Assembly: GCA_963798855.1 (NCBI GenBank)
Contig: CAWCUU010000004.1
Span: forward strand, 62,001-126,000
Length of the DNA: 64,000 nt
Reading direction: 5' to 3'
From: CAWCUU01 sp963798855
Lineage (GTDB): Bacteria; Gemmatimonadota; Gemmatimonadetes; Longimicrobiales; RSA9
The position numbers were made by a program, and so were the translations under genes. Under the pieces are notes generated by a model. That model worked only from the letters and a program-made list of their open reading frames with translations, ran no database searches and was not told the DNA's origin. Positions within the stretch are counted from its first letter, which is position 1; the number at the start of each line of letters is the position of its first letter. Shown piece by piece: positions 42,820 to 50,987 of the stretch.

Positions 42820-43187
42820 GTCGACGCCTCGAGCGTGACGAAGAGATCGGCGACGCCGCCGGCCGTGCCGGGAGCGATGAAAGCCGAGGCTTCCGCCAGC
42901 TCGGCTCCGTCCTGGACGACCTTCAGCGAGATCGTCGACGGACCCACTCCGTGCGGCACGGCGACGACGACCAGCGCCTCGAGCAACCGGCCCTGGTGCT
43001 CGGTCGGCGATCCGGGAAGCTCGTAGGTGTCGTCGTCGGGATTGATGAAGTTGCCCTTGAATCGGTTCACGACCGAGTTCTCGGTCGCTTCCCAGAGCGT
43101 GAGCGAATAGGATCCGTCCCGGCTCGGCGCGCAGCTTATGCCCGCCAGAATGGGACCACCCGTCGGATCGAAGGCAGCGGTGGTCAT
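42816..43187 (-). CDS. Small beta-rich protein of unknown function
   Basis: 123 residues with a perfect AAAAGGAGG site before the ATG at 43187. No signal peptide. Contains mostly short strand-forming segments ('GPILAGISCAPSRDGSYSLT', 'EALVVVAVPHGVGPSTISLK') and one Cys. I do not recognise the family. Sits 41 bases after the M15 peptidase and overlaps the next gene by four bases, so it is the middle member of the operon 44771-41734. Confidence 0.65.
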   Translation of the reverse strand: MTTAAFDPTGGPILAGISCAPSRDGSYSLTLWEATENSVVNRFKGNFINPDDDTYELPGSPTEHQGRLLEALVVVAVPHGVGPSTISLKVVQDGAELAEASAFIAPGTAGGVADLFVTLEAST

Positions 43188-43228
43188 TCGACCTCCTTTT
43201 CGAGGCACCGCACCGGAGCGGTGCGCGG

Positions 43229-44005
43229 CTACGCGGGAGACGCGGAGCGGGTCGTCGTCTGGCGCTTCACGGGCCCTGGATCGCCGGGTGCGACCTCGGG
43301 CTGTTCGGTCAGGAGTGCCGTCCACGTCTGGCGCCCCACCCGACCGTCGACCTCCAGAGCGTGTGTCCGCTGGTACTCCCGTACCGCCGCGTCGGTTTGC
43401 GGGCCGAAGATCCCGTAGCCGGGGCTCCCCCGCGATGCCACTCCGAGCAGATCATGCAGCTTCTCGACGGCGGGGCCGCGGTCCCCACGCTGGATCAGCG
43501 AAAAGCGAGGCGGCGCCTCGGTCCTGGGCTCGGCCTGGCGAACCGTGTCCCAGTCGATGCCGCTGGCGAGATCCTCCGGCGCACAGACGATCTCGAAGTG
43601 CATGGGGTCCTTGACGCTTCGGTAGTCCCCGCCCCAACCCCAGACCTGATTACCATTGGTCGTGCGGATGCGCAGGATGTTGCGGACCATCACGCGCGGC
43701 ATGTCGCTGACGAGCACGTTGTCGTCGCGATACGGATTGGTGTTCCAGTTGATGTCGATGGCGATCCCGTAGGCGTGCAGGCTGTGCCCTGTCCCTCCGG
43801 TGATCTGGCGGCAGTTGTAGGCGCCCGTATCTCCCGCCCGCACGACGTAGCCGTGCGCCTCGAGGACACGGCCGAGCGCGTGAGCGGCCGTTTCGACGTC
43901 GCCCCGGCACTGCACGCGCACCCCCTGGACCATCTCCAGTGTCTTCAGGAGAGAGACATCGCAGGGGGGCGACCAGGCGGTGCGGAGCTCGGAGGTTTTG
44001 AGCAT
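43229..44005 (-). CDS. M15-type peptidoglycan peptidase with C-terminal peptidoglycan-binding domain (endolysin-like)
   Basis: 258 residues; the ATG at 44005 follows AGGAGG. Zinc motif His77 and Asp84 within 'HSLHAYGIAIDIN' and His136 in MHFEI define an M15 (VanY/L-alanyl-D-glutamate or D,D-peptidase) fold. Residues ~170-235 are a PG-binding-1 domain ('IQRGDRGPAVEKLHDLLG', 'GIFGPQTDAAVREYQ', 'DGRVGRQTWTALL'). There is no signal peptide, the design of phage endolysins, which reach the wall through a holin. Located in an operon behind the LuxR response regulator and about 7 kb from an amidase cassette and the eCIS sheath. Confidence 0.85.
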   Translation of the reverse strand: MLKTSELRTAWSPPCDVSLLKTLEMVQGVRVQCRGDVETAAHALGRVLEAHGYVVRAGDTGAYNCRQITGGTGHSLHAYGIAIDINWNTNPYRDDNVLVSDMPRVMVRNILRIRTTNGNQVWGWGGDYRSVKDPMHFEIVCAPEDLASGIDWDTVRQAEPRTEAPPRFSLIQRGDRGPAVEKLHDLLGVASRGSPGYGIFGPQTDAAVREYQRTHALEVDGRVGRQTWTALLTEQPEVAPGDPGPVKRQTTTRSASPA

Positions 44006-44084
44006 TAGGCCCTCCTGAGGGAAGGTAGCGCCAGCGGCGAACCCGTACTCGCCGCCAATGTTTACCGCAGCCTTCAGCGACCTG

Positions 44085-44771
44085 TCAGGCGCGACCATCT
44101 GATCCGGGATGCGGATGGGACGCCAGCGGTTGGCTTTTGACACGGTGGTGCCACGCCGCCACCTGTGTGCGTCGATCGAGGCTCAGCTTCGAGAGGATGT
44201 TGTGGACGTGATTCTTCGTGGTGGCGATCTCGATGCCGAGCTTCCGCGAAATGCCTTTGTTCGAAAGCCCCTCAGCGATGAGCCCGGCGACCTCGCGTTC
44301 ACGCGGTGTCAGGGTCTGCCGTGGGCGCCCAGTCGTCCGTTCCGACAGCAACTGGGATAGCCGAGCGACGCGCCGGAACAGCCGTGCCGTCACGTCCGGC
44401 GAGCAGCACACCTCGCCTCGGACCGAGGCCTCTACCGCGATGCGCAGCTCCTTGAGTGACGCCTCTCGCGGCACGTACCCGTCCGCCCCCGACTCGATCC
44501 AGCCCACCGCCTCCTCCGCCGCAGATGGGAGGGCTACGACCAGCACCTTCATCCCCGGCGCCGCTGCTTTCAGCTCGCGCAGCCGCTCTTTGTCTGGTAG
44601 CAGCGTCGCGTCCACGAGAATGGCCGTCGGTTGATGGGCGCGACTCGCTTCTACGGCGCAGGCCCAATCCGCGGCCGTTCCGACCACCGCGATGGTGCCC
44701 GCTGCCGGAAGGAGTCCGGCCAAGCCTTCGCGATAGAACCGGATTTCGCTGGCGATGAGCAGTCGAATCAT
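44085..44771 (-). CDS. NarL/LuxR-type response regulator with an unusual receiver domain
   Basis: 228 residues, ATG at 44771 after GGGAGG. Receiver domain residues 1-125: the phospho-acceptor position is Asp54 in 'AILVDATLL', but the acidic pair expected near residues 7-8 is replaced by 'IASEIRFYREG', so phosphorylation may be weak or absent. LuxR helix-turn-helix at ~150-205 ('LTPREREVAGLIAEGLSNKG', 'TTKNHVHNILSKL'). No sensor kinase nearby. First gene of the minus-strand run that continues into the M15 peptidase; a good candidate regulator of the island. Confidence 0.88.
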   Translation of the reverse strand: MIRLLIASEIRFYREGLAGLLPAAGTIAVVGTAADWACAVEASRAHQPTAILVDATLLPDKERLRELKAAAPGMKVLVVALPSAAEEAVGWIESGADGYVPREASLKELRIAVEASVRGEVCCSPDVTARLFRRVARLSQLLSERTTGRPRQTLTPREREVAGLIAEGLSNKGISRKLGIEIATTKNHVHNILSKLSLDRRTQVAAWHHRVKSQPLASHPHPGSDGRA

Positions 44772-45429
44772 CGCGACCTCCCGCGACCGGCCCCTGGGCA
44801 ACGCCGGAAGTGTTGGTTCTCGGAGGGTTCATCCCCGCGTGGAGTCGATGGCCACGTCACCATCGTGGAGGATAGAGCCGGACGCCGGAGACGGTCGATG
44901 GGCACTGCGACCACTCGCTGACGTCGGTCGGCCCTCCCTCCTTTTACATATTGCCTCATAGAGGGCAAACGTTACAGGGCGTCGTTCGAGGCCGTGAACG
45001 CGAGAACGTCGCATTCTCGTTGGCCGGGCACGAGAACGAAGTGCTCGACGCAACCCGGTGGCGGCGATTGCCAGTGTCATGACCGGCGTCGGCGGGATGC
45101 CGGCAACCCACCGGATGCCCTCCTCGGCGAGCGTTGGCCTCCCGACGCGTGCTCGCATGCCCGTGATCGGACGACAGCCTTGACCCACACGCGACCCGCC
45201 TTCTAGAATCGGTTCAGCATCGAGCTGCAAGGTAGAGTCCAGGCACCTTCGGGTTGTCGCCCCACGGCCTGCCCATCAGCTCGTCCGGCGTATCGCAGCT
45301 TCCCGTGCCCAGCGGGTCGCGAGGACCGGAAGCAGTCCGCCCAGGCAGGATCTCTTTTCGTGGACCGGTCGGCAGAGGCGGCGGTCGCCTGCACCTCTCC
45401 TTCCACCACCCCTGATGGAGCAGCGCGCG
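44772..45429. promoter_or_regulatory. Divergent intergenic region with inverted repeats
   Basis: About 660 bases between the response regulator (minus) and the GMC operon (plus). No convincing gene. An AT-rich patch at 44940-44970 contains the inverted repeat TTGCC(44951)...GGCAA(44968) nested within GCCCTC(44931)...GAGGGC(44966). Further right CGAGAACG occurs at 45001-45008 and 45031-45038 with an inverted partial copy (TTCTCG, 45014-45019) between. These may be binding sites of the response regulator or another factor; promoters are probable but not clearly resolved. Confidence 0.4.
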
Positions 45430-48342
45430 ATGTCCGTCGTTTCCCCGACGAGAAGCGAGCGCGAGCTGGCCGAGACTCCTCCTGCGCCGGCCGCGCTCGT
45501 CGTGCTGACGGATCCCGAGCGCTCGCTGAAGCGCCTGCTGCGCGTCCTCGCCACGACGTTCTTCCTGCTCGCGCTGGCGACCCTCGTCGACGTCATCGTC
45601 GGCCCGCTGCGCGCAACCCTGCGAACGCCTCCCTGGGGCGCGGGCGCCATCGAGCTGCTCACGCTTTCCGGGCTGCTTTCCCTCTACGCTTCCGGCGATC
45701 CCCGGCGGCGAGGCGGCCTCGCCGACATCCTCGCCGGAACGCTGGCGCTCGCCGCGCTGGCGACCGGCGGCCTGCTCTTCGCCATCCCCGCAGGACGGTT
45801 TCCCGTCCTGCCGGCCGCGCTGGCGGTGGCCCAGCTCGGCGTGGCGACTCTCGTCCTGCTGACGGCGCGCGCCGCTCGGGCGTCGAGACGCGGGATCGTC
45901 CGCCACCCGGCGCCCTCCTACTGGTCAGCCGCCACGCCGGACCACGGAGCGCGCGTGCTGCTGCTGTCGCTCGGCGCGCTCTTCGCCGCGCTCGCGCTGC
46001 TCACGCTGGTCGCGCCGGTCGTCGCGGCGCTCGCGCCCGTCGCCCGCCGGCCGGGCCTCATCGCGATGACGGCTGCCAGCGCGACGGGGCTCGCGGCGGC
46101 CTGCTTCTACATCGCCGATGACGCCCGCGACCGGCTTCCGCTCGTGAGCATCGTCATGGGCACGCTGCTCTCCGGCGCGCTGGCGGGGCTGTTGTTCCTG
46201 ACCCAGACGGCAGGCGCGACGGTCGTGGTAGCGGGCCGCGAGCTGGGCGCCCGTGCGGTCCTGGCCATAGCGGCCGCGCTGCAGGTCCTGCTGGCGGCGG
46301 TCGTCTTTCTCGTCGCCCACCGCGACATGGTTCGACGACTCCGGCCCCGATTTCTCGGGACGGCCGAATACCGCGCGCTGATGGGGCTCGGCAGCATCCT
46401 AGTGGAGGGTCCCGAGGAAGCGGTACCGGCTCCCGAGATCGCCGCCAACGTCGATCGCTACCTCGAAAAGATCCGCGCGAAGCGACGCTGGATCCAGCGA
46501 GGCACCCTCCTCGCGCTCCAGCTCCACCCGCTGCTCTACCTGCGGCCCCCTCTCTCGGAGCTCGACGAAGAGGATCGGCTCGAGCACGTGAAGAGGCATT
46601 TCCAGCGGGAGGGCGGAGGACGCGTGCTGCCCGAGCGGATCCGACAGCTCGTGCAGGCGATGATCCGCGTCGCGAAGCAACTCACGTACGTCGGCTACTA
46701 CTCCGATCCGCGCAGCGATCGGCTGATCGGATACGAGCGATTCTCCGCTCGGGACCGCTACCGCGACCTGGACGCGCGCGGCCTCGTGCCGCACGACCAC
46801 GAGGTGGCGCTGCGGGTCACTCTGCCCGACGACGTGGACGTCACCGTCGTGGAAGCCGACGTGTGCGTCGTCGGCAGCGGCGCGGCGGGGGCCGTGCTGG
46901 CCTACCACCTCGCCGAGGAGGGCAAGAGTGTCGTCGTGCTCGAGCGCGGTCGCTTCGTGCAACCGCGCGGGTTCTCCGAGGACGAAGTCGAGATGATCGG
47001 CAAGCTGTACGCGGATGGAGCCTTTCAACAAACCGAGGACTTTCGCTTTACCGTCCTGCAGGGAAGCTGCGTCGGAGGTACCACGGTCGTGAACAACGCC
47101 GTCTGCTTTTCCACGCCAGAGCCGGTCCTGGACCGTTGGAACGGTCGGCATTCCGCCGGGATCGACGCCGCCGGGTACCGGGCCAGCACCGACTACGTGA
47201 AGAGGTGGCTCGACATCCGCCCGCAGGACGAGCACTCGAGCTGGAACCCGAACAACCGATTGAACCCGTCCGCCGCGAAGTACCTCGAGGGAGTGGCGAA
47301 AGTGGAGGACCCCGGCGAGCTTCAGGTCGGTGCCGTCGAGGCGAACATCGAGCGCTGCCTGGGGTGCGGCTACTGCAACATCGGCTGCTCGTTCGGCGCC
47401 AAGCTGTCCATGCTGGAAACCGCGCTTCCGTGGGCACAGAGTCGGTTCGGAGACCGCGTGCGGATCTTCGCCGAGTGCGAGGTCGAGCGCGTGGTCATGG
47501 ATGGCGGCACCCCGCGGCGTGCCCGGGAGGTGCGTGCGCGTCTCCCGGACTTCCGCCCGATCGCGGTACGCGCCGACAAGTTCGTCCTCTCGGCCGGCAC
47601 CATCGCTTCGAGCTACATCCTCATGAAGAGCGGCGTCGGGAAGGGGCTGCCCGTGGGACGCCACGTCAGCTTCAACATGGGCGCGCCGCTCACCGCGGAC
47701 TTCGACGACGAGCTGAACGCCTACGACGGCCTGCAGATCTCGCACTTCGGCGTGCCACGGCCGGAGCGGGGGTGGGTCTTCGAGACGTGGTGGAACCCGC
47801 CCGTCTCACAGGCGCTCAACATGCCCGGTTGGTTCGAGGACCACTACCGGAACATGCGGCGTTACCGCCACCAGATGGCGGTCGGTGTGCTGGTCGGAAC
47901 CGAGCGCCACGCCAGAGTCGTGCGCGCGCTGACCGGCGGGCCCGGCATCGACTACGTGCCCGCGGCGGGGGACCTTCGCAAGCTCGGGGACGGGCTCGTG
48001 GAGCTGGGCCGCATCCTGTTCGCTGCGGGGGCCCGGCGCGTCATGCTCAACGCCTGGAGCTACTACGAGTTCACGAGTCCGAACGGGCTGTACGAGCTGC
48101 CCGACATCGTCGCGGACCCGTCGGAGCTGACGCTCGGAACCGGACACCCGCAGGGCGGCAACGCGATGAGCACCGACCCCGCGCTCGGCGTCGTGGGTCC
48201 CGATTTCCGTGTCCACGGCTGCGCCAACCTGTACGTGTGCGACGCGAGCGTCATCCCCAGCAGCCTCACCGTCAACCCGCAGCTCACGGTCATGACCCTG
48301 GCGCACTACGCCGCACCCCGGATCCTCGCGGAGACCGCCTGA
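45430..48342 (+). CDS. GMC-family FAD oxidoreductase fused to an N-terminal multi-spanning membrane domain
   Basis: 970 residues from the ATG at 45430, which has GGAG nine bases upstream; an ATG at 45415 has none. Residues ~35-305 contain about eight membrane helices. A helical linker (~310-460) resembles the region ahead of the flavin domain in long-chain alcohol oxidases. The FAD site 'VVGSGAAGAVLAYHLAEEGK' is at ~480, a Cys cluster 'CLGCGYCNIGCSFGAK' at ~643-656, and the C-terminal active-site block 'GTGHPQGGNAMSTD' with 'CDASVIPSSLTVNPQLTV' at ~903-955. The family oxidises long-chain alcohols, sterols or similar lipids, so a membrane lipid substrate is likely. The membrane fusion is unusual. 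First gene of a long plus-strand run. Confidence 0.85.
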   Translation: MSVVSPTRSERELAETPPAPAALVVLTDPERSLKRLLRVLATTFFLLALATLVDVIVGPLRATLRTPPWGAGAIELLTLSGLLSLYASGDPRRRGGLADILAGTLALAALATGGLLFAIPAGRFPVLPAALAVAQLGVATLVLLTARAARASRRGIVRHPAPSYWSAATPDHGARVLLLSLGALFAALALLTLVAPVVAALAPVARRPGLIAMTAASATGLAAACFYIADDARDRLPLVSIVMGTLLSGALAGLLFLTQTAGATVVVAGRELGARAVLAIAAALQVLLAAVVFLVAHRDMVRRLRPRFLGTAEYRALMGLGSILVEGPEEAVPAPEIAANVDRYLEKIRAKRRWIQRGTLLALQLHPLLYLRPPLSELDEEDRLEHVKRHFQREGGGRVLPERIRQLVQAMIRVAKQLTYVGYYSDPRSDRLIGYERFSARDRYRDLDARGLVPHDHEVALRVTLPDDVDVTVVEADVCVVGSGAAGAVLAYHLAEEGKSVVVLERGRFVQPRGFSEDEVEMIGKLYADGAFQQTEDFRFTVLQGSCVGGTTVVNNAVCFSTPEPVLDRWNGRHSAGIDAAGYRASTDYVKRWLDIRPQDEHSSWNPNNRLNPSAAKYLEGVAKVEDPGELQVGAVEANIERCLGCGYCNIGCSFGAKLSMLETALPWAQSRFGDRVRIFAECEVERVVMDGGTPRRAREVRARLPDFRPIAVRADKFVLSAGTIASSYILMKSGVGKGLPVGRHVSFNMGAPLTADFDDELNAYDGLQISHFGVPRPERGWVFETWWNPPVSQALNMPGWFEDHYRNMRRYRHQMAVGVLVGTERHARVVRALTGGPGIDYVPAAGDLRKLGDGLVELGRILFAAGARRVMLNAWSYYEFTSPNGLYELPDIVADPSELTLGTGHPQGGNAMSTDPALGVVGPDFRVHGCANLYVCDASVIPSSLTVNPQLTVMTLAHYAAPRILAETA

Positions 48343-48845
48343 TGTACACGATCACTCCGCTGCGCATCGGCGCGCTGCTCCTGTTCTACGGGGCGTTGCT
48401 CGTCATCATCCGCATCATCAAGCCGTCCATCGCGCCCGGTGAGCGTCGGGCGGCGCTGCTCATCGGCGGCACCTGGGCGATCTCCGTCTTCATCGCCAAC
48501 TACCTGCTGTTCCGCGCAGGAGTCATGAGTTTCCTGCCATGGGTGAACAACTTCATGCACACGTTCCTGTGGATCGGAGGCTGCCTGACCCTGCTCTACC
48601 TCGGGGTGCGGCGGACGCAGTCCATGGCGGCTCAGTTCATCGTCTTCGCGACGTTCAGCCTGATCGTGAAGGTCGCCGAGCAGCAGATCTTCGGCACCTG
48701 GGAGCTCGGCCACTTCTTCCACGTCTTCCGCGGCAATACCGCGTACGTCCTGGGCTGGTCCCTGGCCGACGGACTGTACCCGCCCCTCACGTACTACGGC
48801 CTCGCGCTGCTCGGCCGCTGGACGCCCGCCGCGCGGCTCGCATGA
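48342..48845 (+). CDS. Multi-spanning membrane protein of unknown function
   Basis: 167 residues; its ATG shares one base with the oxidoreductase stop (TGATG), so it is translationally coupled. Five predicted membrane helices ('IGALLLFYGALLVIIRII', 'AALLIGGTWAISVFIANYLL', 'FMHTFLWIGGCLTLLYLG', 'AQFIVFATFSLIVKVAE', 'GLYPPLTYYGLALLG') with a short 'FGTWELGHFFHVFRGN' loop. The coupling suggests it is a partner of the membrane-fused oxidoreductase, but the family is not recognised. Confidence 0.65.
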   Translation: MYTITPLRIGALLLFYGALLVIIRIIKPSIAPGERRAALLIGGTWAISVFIANYLLFRAGVMSFLPWVNNFMHTFLWIGGCLTLLYLGVRRTQSMAAQFIVFATFSLIVKVAEQQIFGTWELGHFFHVFRGNTAYVLGWSLADGLYPPLTYYGLALLGRWTPAARLA

Positions 48846-48858
48846 GGCGTTCGACCGC

Positions 48859-48909
48859 GCCTCCGCGGAGCCGCGCGCTCCACTCGCCCGACGCCGGACC
48901 CGCGGAGGC
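48859..48909 (+). promoter_or_regulatory. Inverted repeat covering the ribosome site of the next gene
   Basis: GCCTCCGCGG (48859-48868) and CCGCGGAGGC (48900-48909) are perfect complements separated by 31 bases. The right arm contains GGAGG, the ribosome-binding site of the ATG at 48913, so the folded message would hide it. Confidence 0.45.
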
Positions 48910-48912
48910 CCG

Positions 48913-49365
48913 ATGACCGCCGGCCGACGATTCGTGACCTCGGCGCTCCTGCTCTTCTTCGGCGTCTGGGACGCGGCTCTGGCCACAGCGGCCATCGCCT
49001 TTCCGGGGTTCTGGTTCCGCACCTTCCACGGTGCGCCGTACATGGACCCTCAGGGCCTCCTGGCACGAACCGGTGCGGTGTGGGCCGCCTTCGCGCTCTT
49101 CCATCTGATCGCCTTCTGGAAGTGGCGCGACGCGCCCTGGCTGCTGGCTGTCGTCGGCGGCATGCGGCTGAGCGAGATCTTTGCCGACGTGACGTACCTC
49201 ATCCGCGCTGGCAGCATGACCACGAGCGGGACCATCGGGCTCCTGGCGGCGACGCCGAGCAACGTGTTCTTCGCGCTCTTCTTCATCCAGGGCTTCCTGC
49301 TGCTGCAGCCACGAGAGCGACGTACGCCGTCGTCCACCGCTCCCGAGGAGGTCGGCCCGCGATGA
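48913..49365 (+). CDS. Four-helix membrane protein of unknown function
   Basis: 150 residues with GGAGG before the ATG. Four membrane helices ('FVTSALLLFFGVWDAALAT', 'GAVWAAFALFHLIAFWKW', 'APWLLAVVGGMRLSEIFADV', 'SNVFFALFFIQGFLLLQ'). The stop overlaps the phosphoesterase start by four bases (ATGA). Similar in layout to small DoxX/DUF-type membrane proteins but not assigned to a family. Its translation may be controlled by the hairpin that covers its ribosome site. Confidence 0.6.
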   Translation: MTAGRRFVTSALLLFFGVWDAALATAAIAFPGFWFRTFHGAPYMDPQGLLARTGAVWAAFALFHLIAFWKWRDAPWLLAVVGGMRLSEIFADVTYLIRAGSMTTSGTIGLLAATPSNVFFALFFIQGFLLLQPRERRTPSSTAPEEVGPR

Positions 49366-50930
49366 GCACGGCCACCCGGGACACACCGCTTCGCGCGGCG
49401 CCGCTCACGCCCGCCGAGGAGCGCGCGCTGCTCGACGATGTGTGTGCGGGCACACCCCGTCAGATCCTCGTCGCGAGCGACCTGCACCTGGGTCCCGGCC
49501 GCGATCCGGTGACGGGCGTCTACGACGTGACGGAGAACTTCTTCGCGGACGAGTCGCTCGAGCGCTGGCTTGCGCACGAGGCGGAGGACCCCGCCGCGAC
49601 GCTGCTGGTCCTCAACGGCGACACGTTCGACTTCGTGCGCATGACGACGGTGCCGCGCAGCCGCGCCGACTTCAACGCGTGGGCGGCGAGGCTCGAGCGG
49701 CTCGGTGACGACGAACGCGCGGCCCGACTGCGCGCGATCGCGGAGGCCGATGACCGGGAGCGCCGCCATGCCGCACGGGAGATCATCGCGCGACACGAGC
49801 ACCGCTTCGGGCTCCGCACGGACGACTATAAAACTGTCTGGAAGCTGCACTGCATCGCGCGCGGGCACGCGCCCGTGCTGGACGCGCTGGCCCGCTTCGT
49901 CGGCGGCGGAGGACGGGTCGTCTTCACCACCGGCAATCACGACGTCGAGCTGTACTGGCCGCTCGTGCGCCAGGCCGTTCGCGACGAGCTGCTCTCGCGC
50001 GCGGAGCGGCTTCTGCTGCTGGAGCCGGCCGGCGACGAGCCCGAGCGCGCGAGCCGTCGCATCACCTTCGCCGACGATGGCTTCACGATCGCGAACATCT
50101 ACTTCGAGCACGGTCACCGGTACGAGCCGATGACGGCGGTCGTGGGGCCGCCGGTGCTGAAGAACGACCCGACGCAGATCACCTACCCGCTCGGCTCGTT
50201 CATGAACCGCTATCTCATCAACCCCATCGAGCGGCTCGATCCCTTCCTCGACAACGTCAAGCCCGTGACGGGCGCGCTCGTCGCCCTCCTCCGGCGCCGG
50301 CCCGTGCGCATACTCGGCGTCTACGTCCGGGGCTGGCGCTTCATCGGCCGCGCGCTGACCATGCGCCGCCCGGCCGGAACGTCGGGACCGGTGCTGACGA
50401 TCGCGGCCGCCCTCTTCGTGCCGCCGATCGCCCTGCTGCTGCTCGGCCTCTACATCGCGTTTCCGGCGTGGTTCGCCTGGATCCCGCGCTGGCTGCGCAT
50501 CAGCGGCACGGTGGCCGGGATCTCGCTGCCGGCGATCCTGCCCTTCCTGATCGGGCTGGGCGGCGACCTCTGGCGCGAGCTGCGGCTCGCGCTGTTCGGC
50601 GCGAAAGAGGATCCGCTCGTGACGGGCGCGCGGGCGGCCTTCCGTGGCGCCTTCGCGGCGTCGCCGGCGGAGTCGCGCCAGCACGCCACCATGGGTCACA
50701 CCCACCAGCAGACCGTCGCGGCCCTGGATGACCGGGGCAGCCTCTACCTCAACAGCGGTACGTGGATCCCGCTCTGGTCCGTCGACCGGCCCGATCTCGC
50801 CGGCCAGATCCGCCACAGTTTCGTCCGCTTCGAGCTCGCTGCCGAGGGCGAATACGTCCCGGCCTCGGCCCTGTGGGACGACGCCGCCGGCGCCGCCCGG
50901 CCGGCCGTGATGCTCGGGGCGCCGCTCTAG
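49362..50930 (+). CDS. Membrane-associated metallophosphoesterase
   Basis: 522 residues. Calcineurin-type metal motifs are all present: SDLHLG (~39-44), NGDTFDF (~86), GNHDVE (~190), 'FEHGHRYE' (~246) and GHTHQQ (~445). Two hydrophobic segments lie between the last motifs ('PVLTIAAALFVPPIALLLLG', 'GTVAGISLPAILPFLIGLG'), so the enzyme should sit on the membrane. LpxH-like enzymes that cleave UDP-lipid pyrophosphate bonds share these motifs, so a lipid-linked substrate is plausible but not shown. Coupled to the previous membrane protein by an ATGA overlap. Confidence 0.85.
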   Translation: MSTATRDTPLRAAPLTPAEERALLDDVCAGTPRQILVASDLHLGPGRDPVTGVYDVTENFFADESLERWLAHEAEDPAATLLVLNGDTFDFVRMTTVPRSRADFNAWAARLERLGDDERAARLRAIAEADDRERRHAAREIIARHEHRFGLRTDDYKTVWKLHCIARGHAPVLDALARFVGGGGRVVFTTGNHDVELYWPLVRQAVRDELLSRAERLLLLEPAGDEPERASRRITFADDGFTIANIYFEHGHRYEPMTAVVGPPVLKNDPTQITYPLGSFMNRYLINPIERLDPFLDNVKPVTGALVALLRRRPVRILGVYVRGWRFIGRALTMRRPAGTSGPVLTIAAALFVPPIALLLLGLYIAFPAWFAWIPRWLRISGTVAGISLPAILPFLIGLGGDLWRELRLALFGAKEDPLVTGARAAFRGAFAASPAESRQHATMGHTHQQTVAALDDRGSLYLNSGTWIPLWSVDRPDLAGQIRHSFVRFELAAEGEYVPASALWDDAAGAARPAVMLGAPL

Positions 50931-50987
50931 CCGCAGGCCCGGGGTGGCGCGTGAAGTCGACGCGCCCCGGGTACCGAAGGAGCCGCC

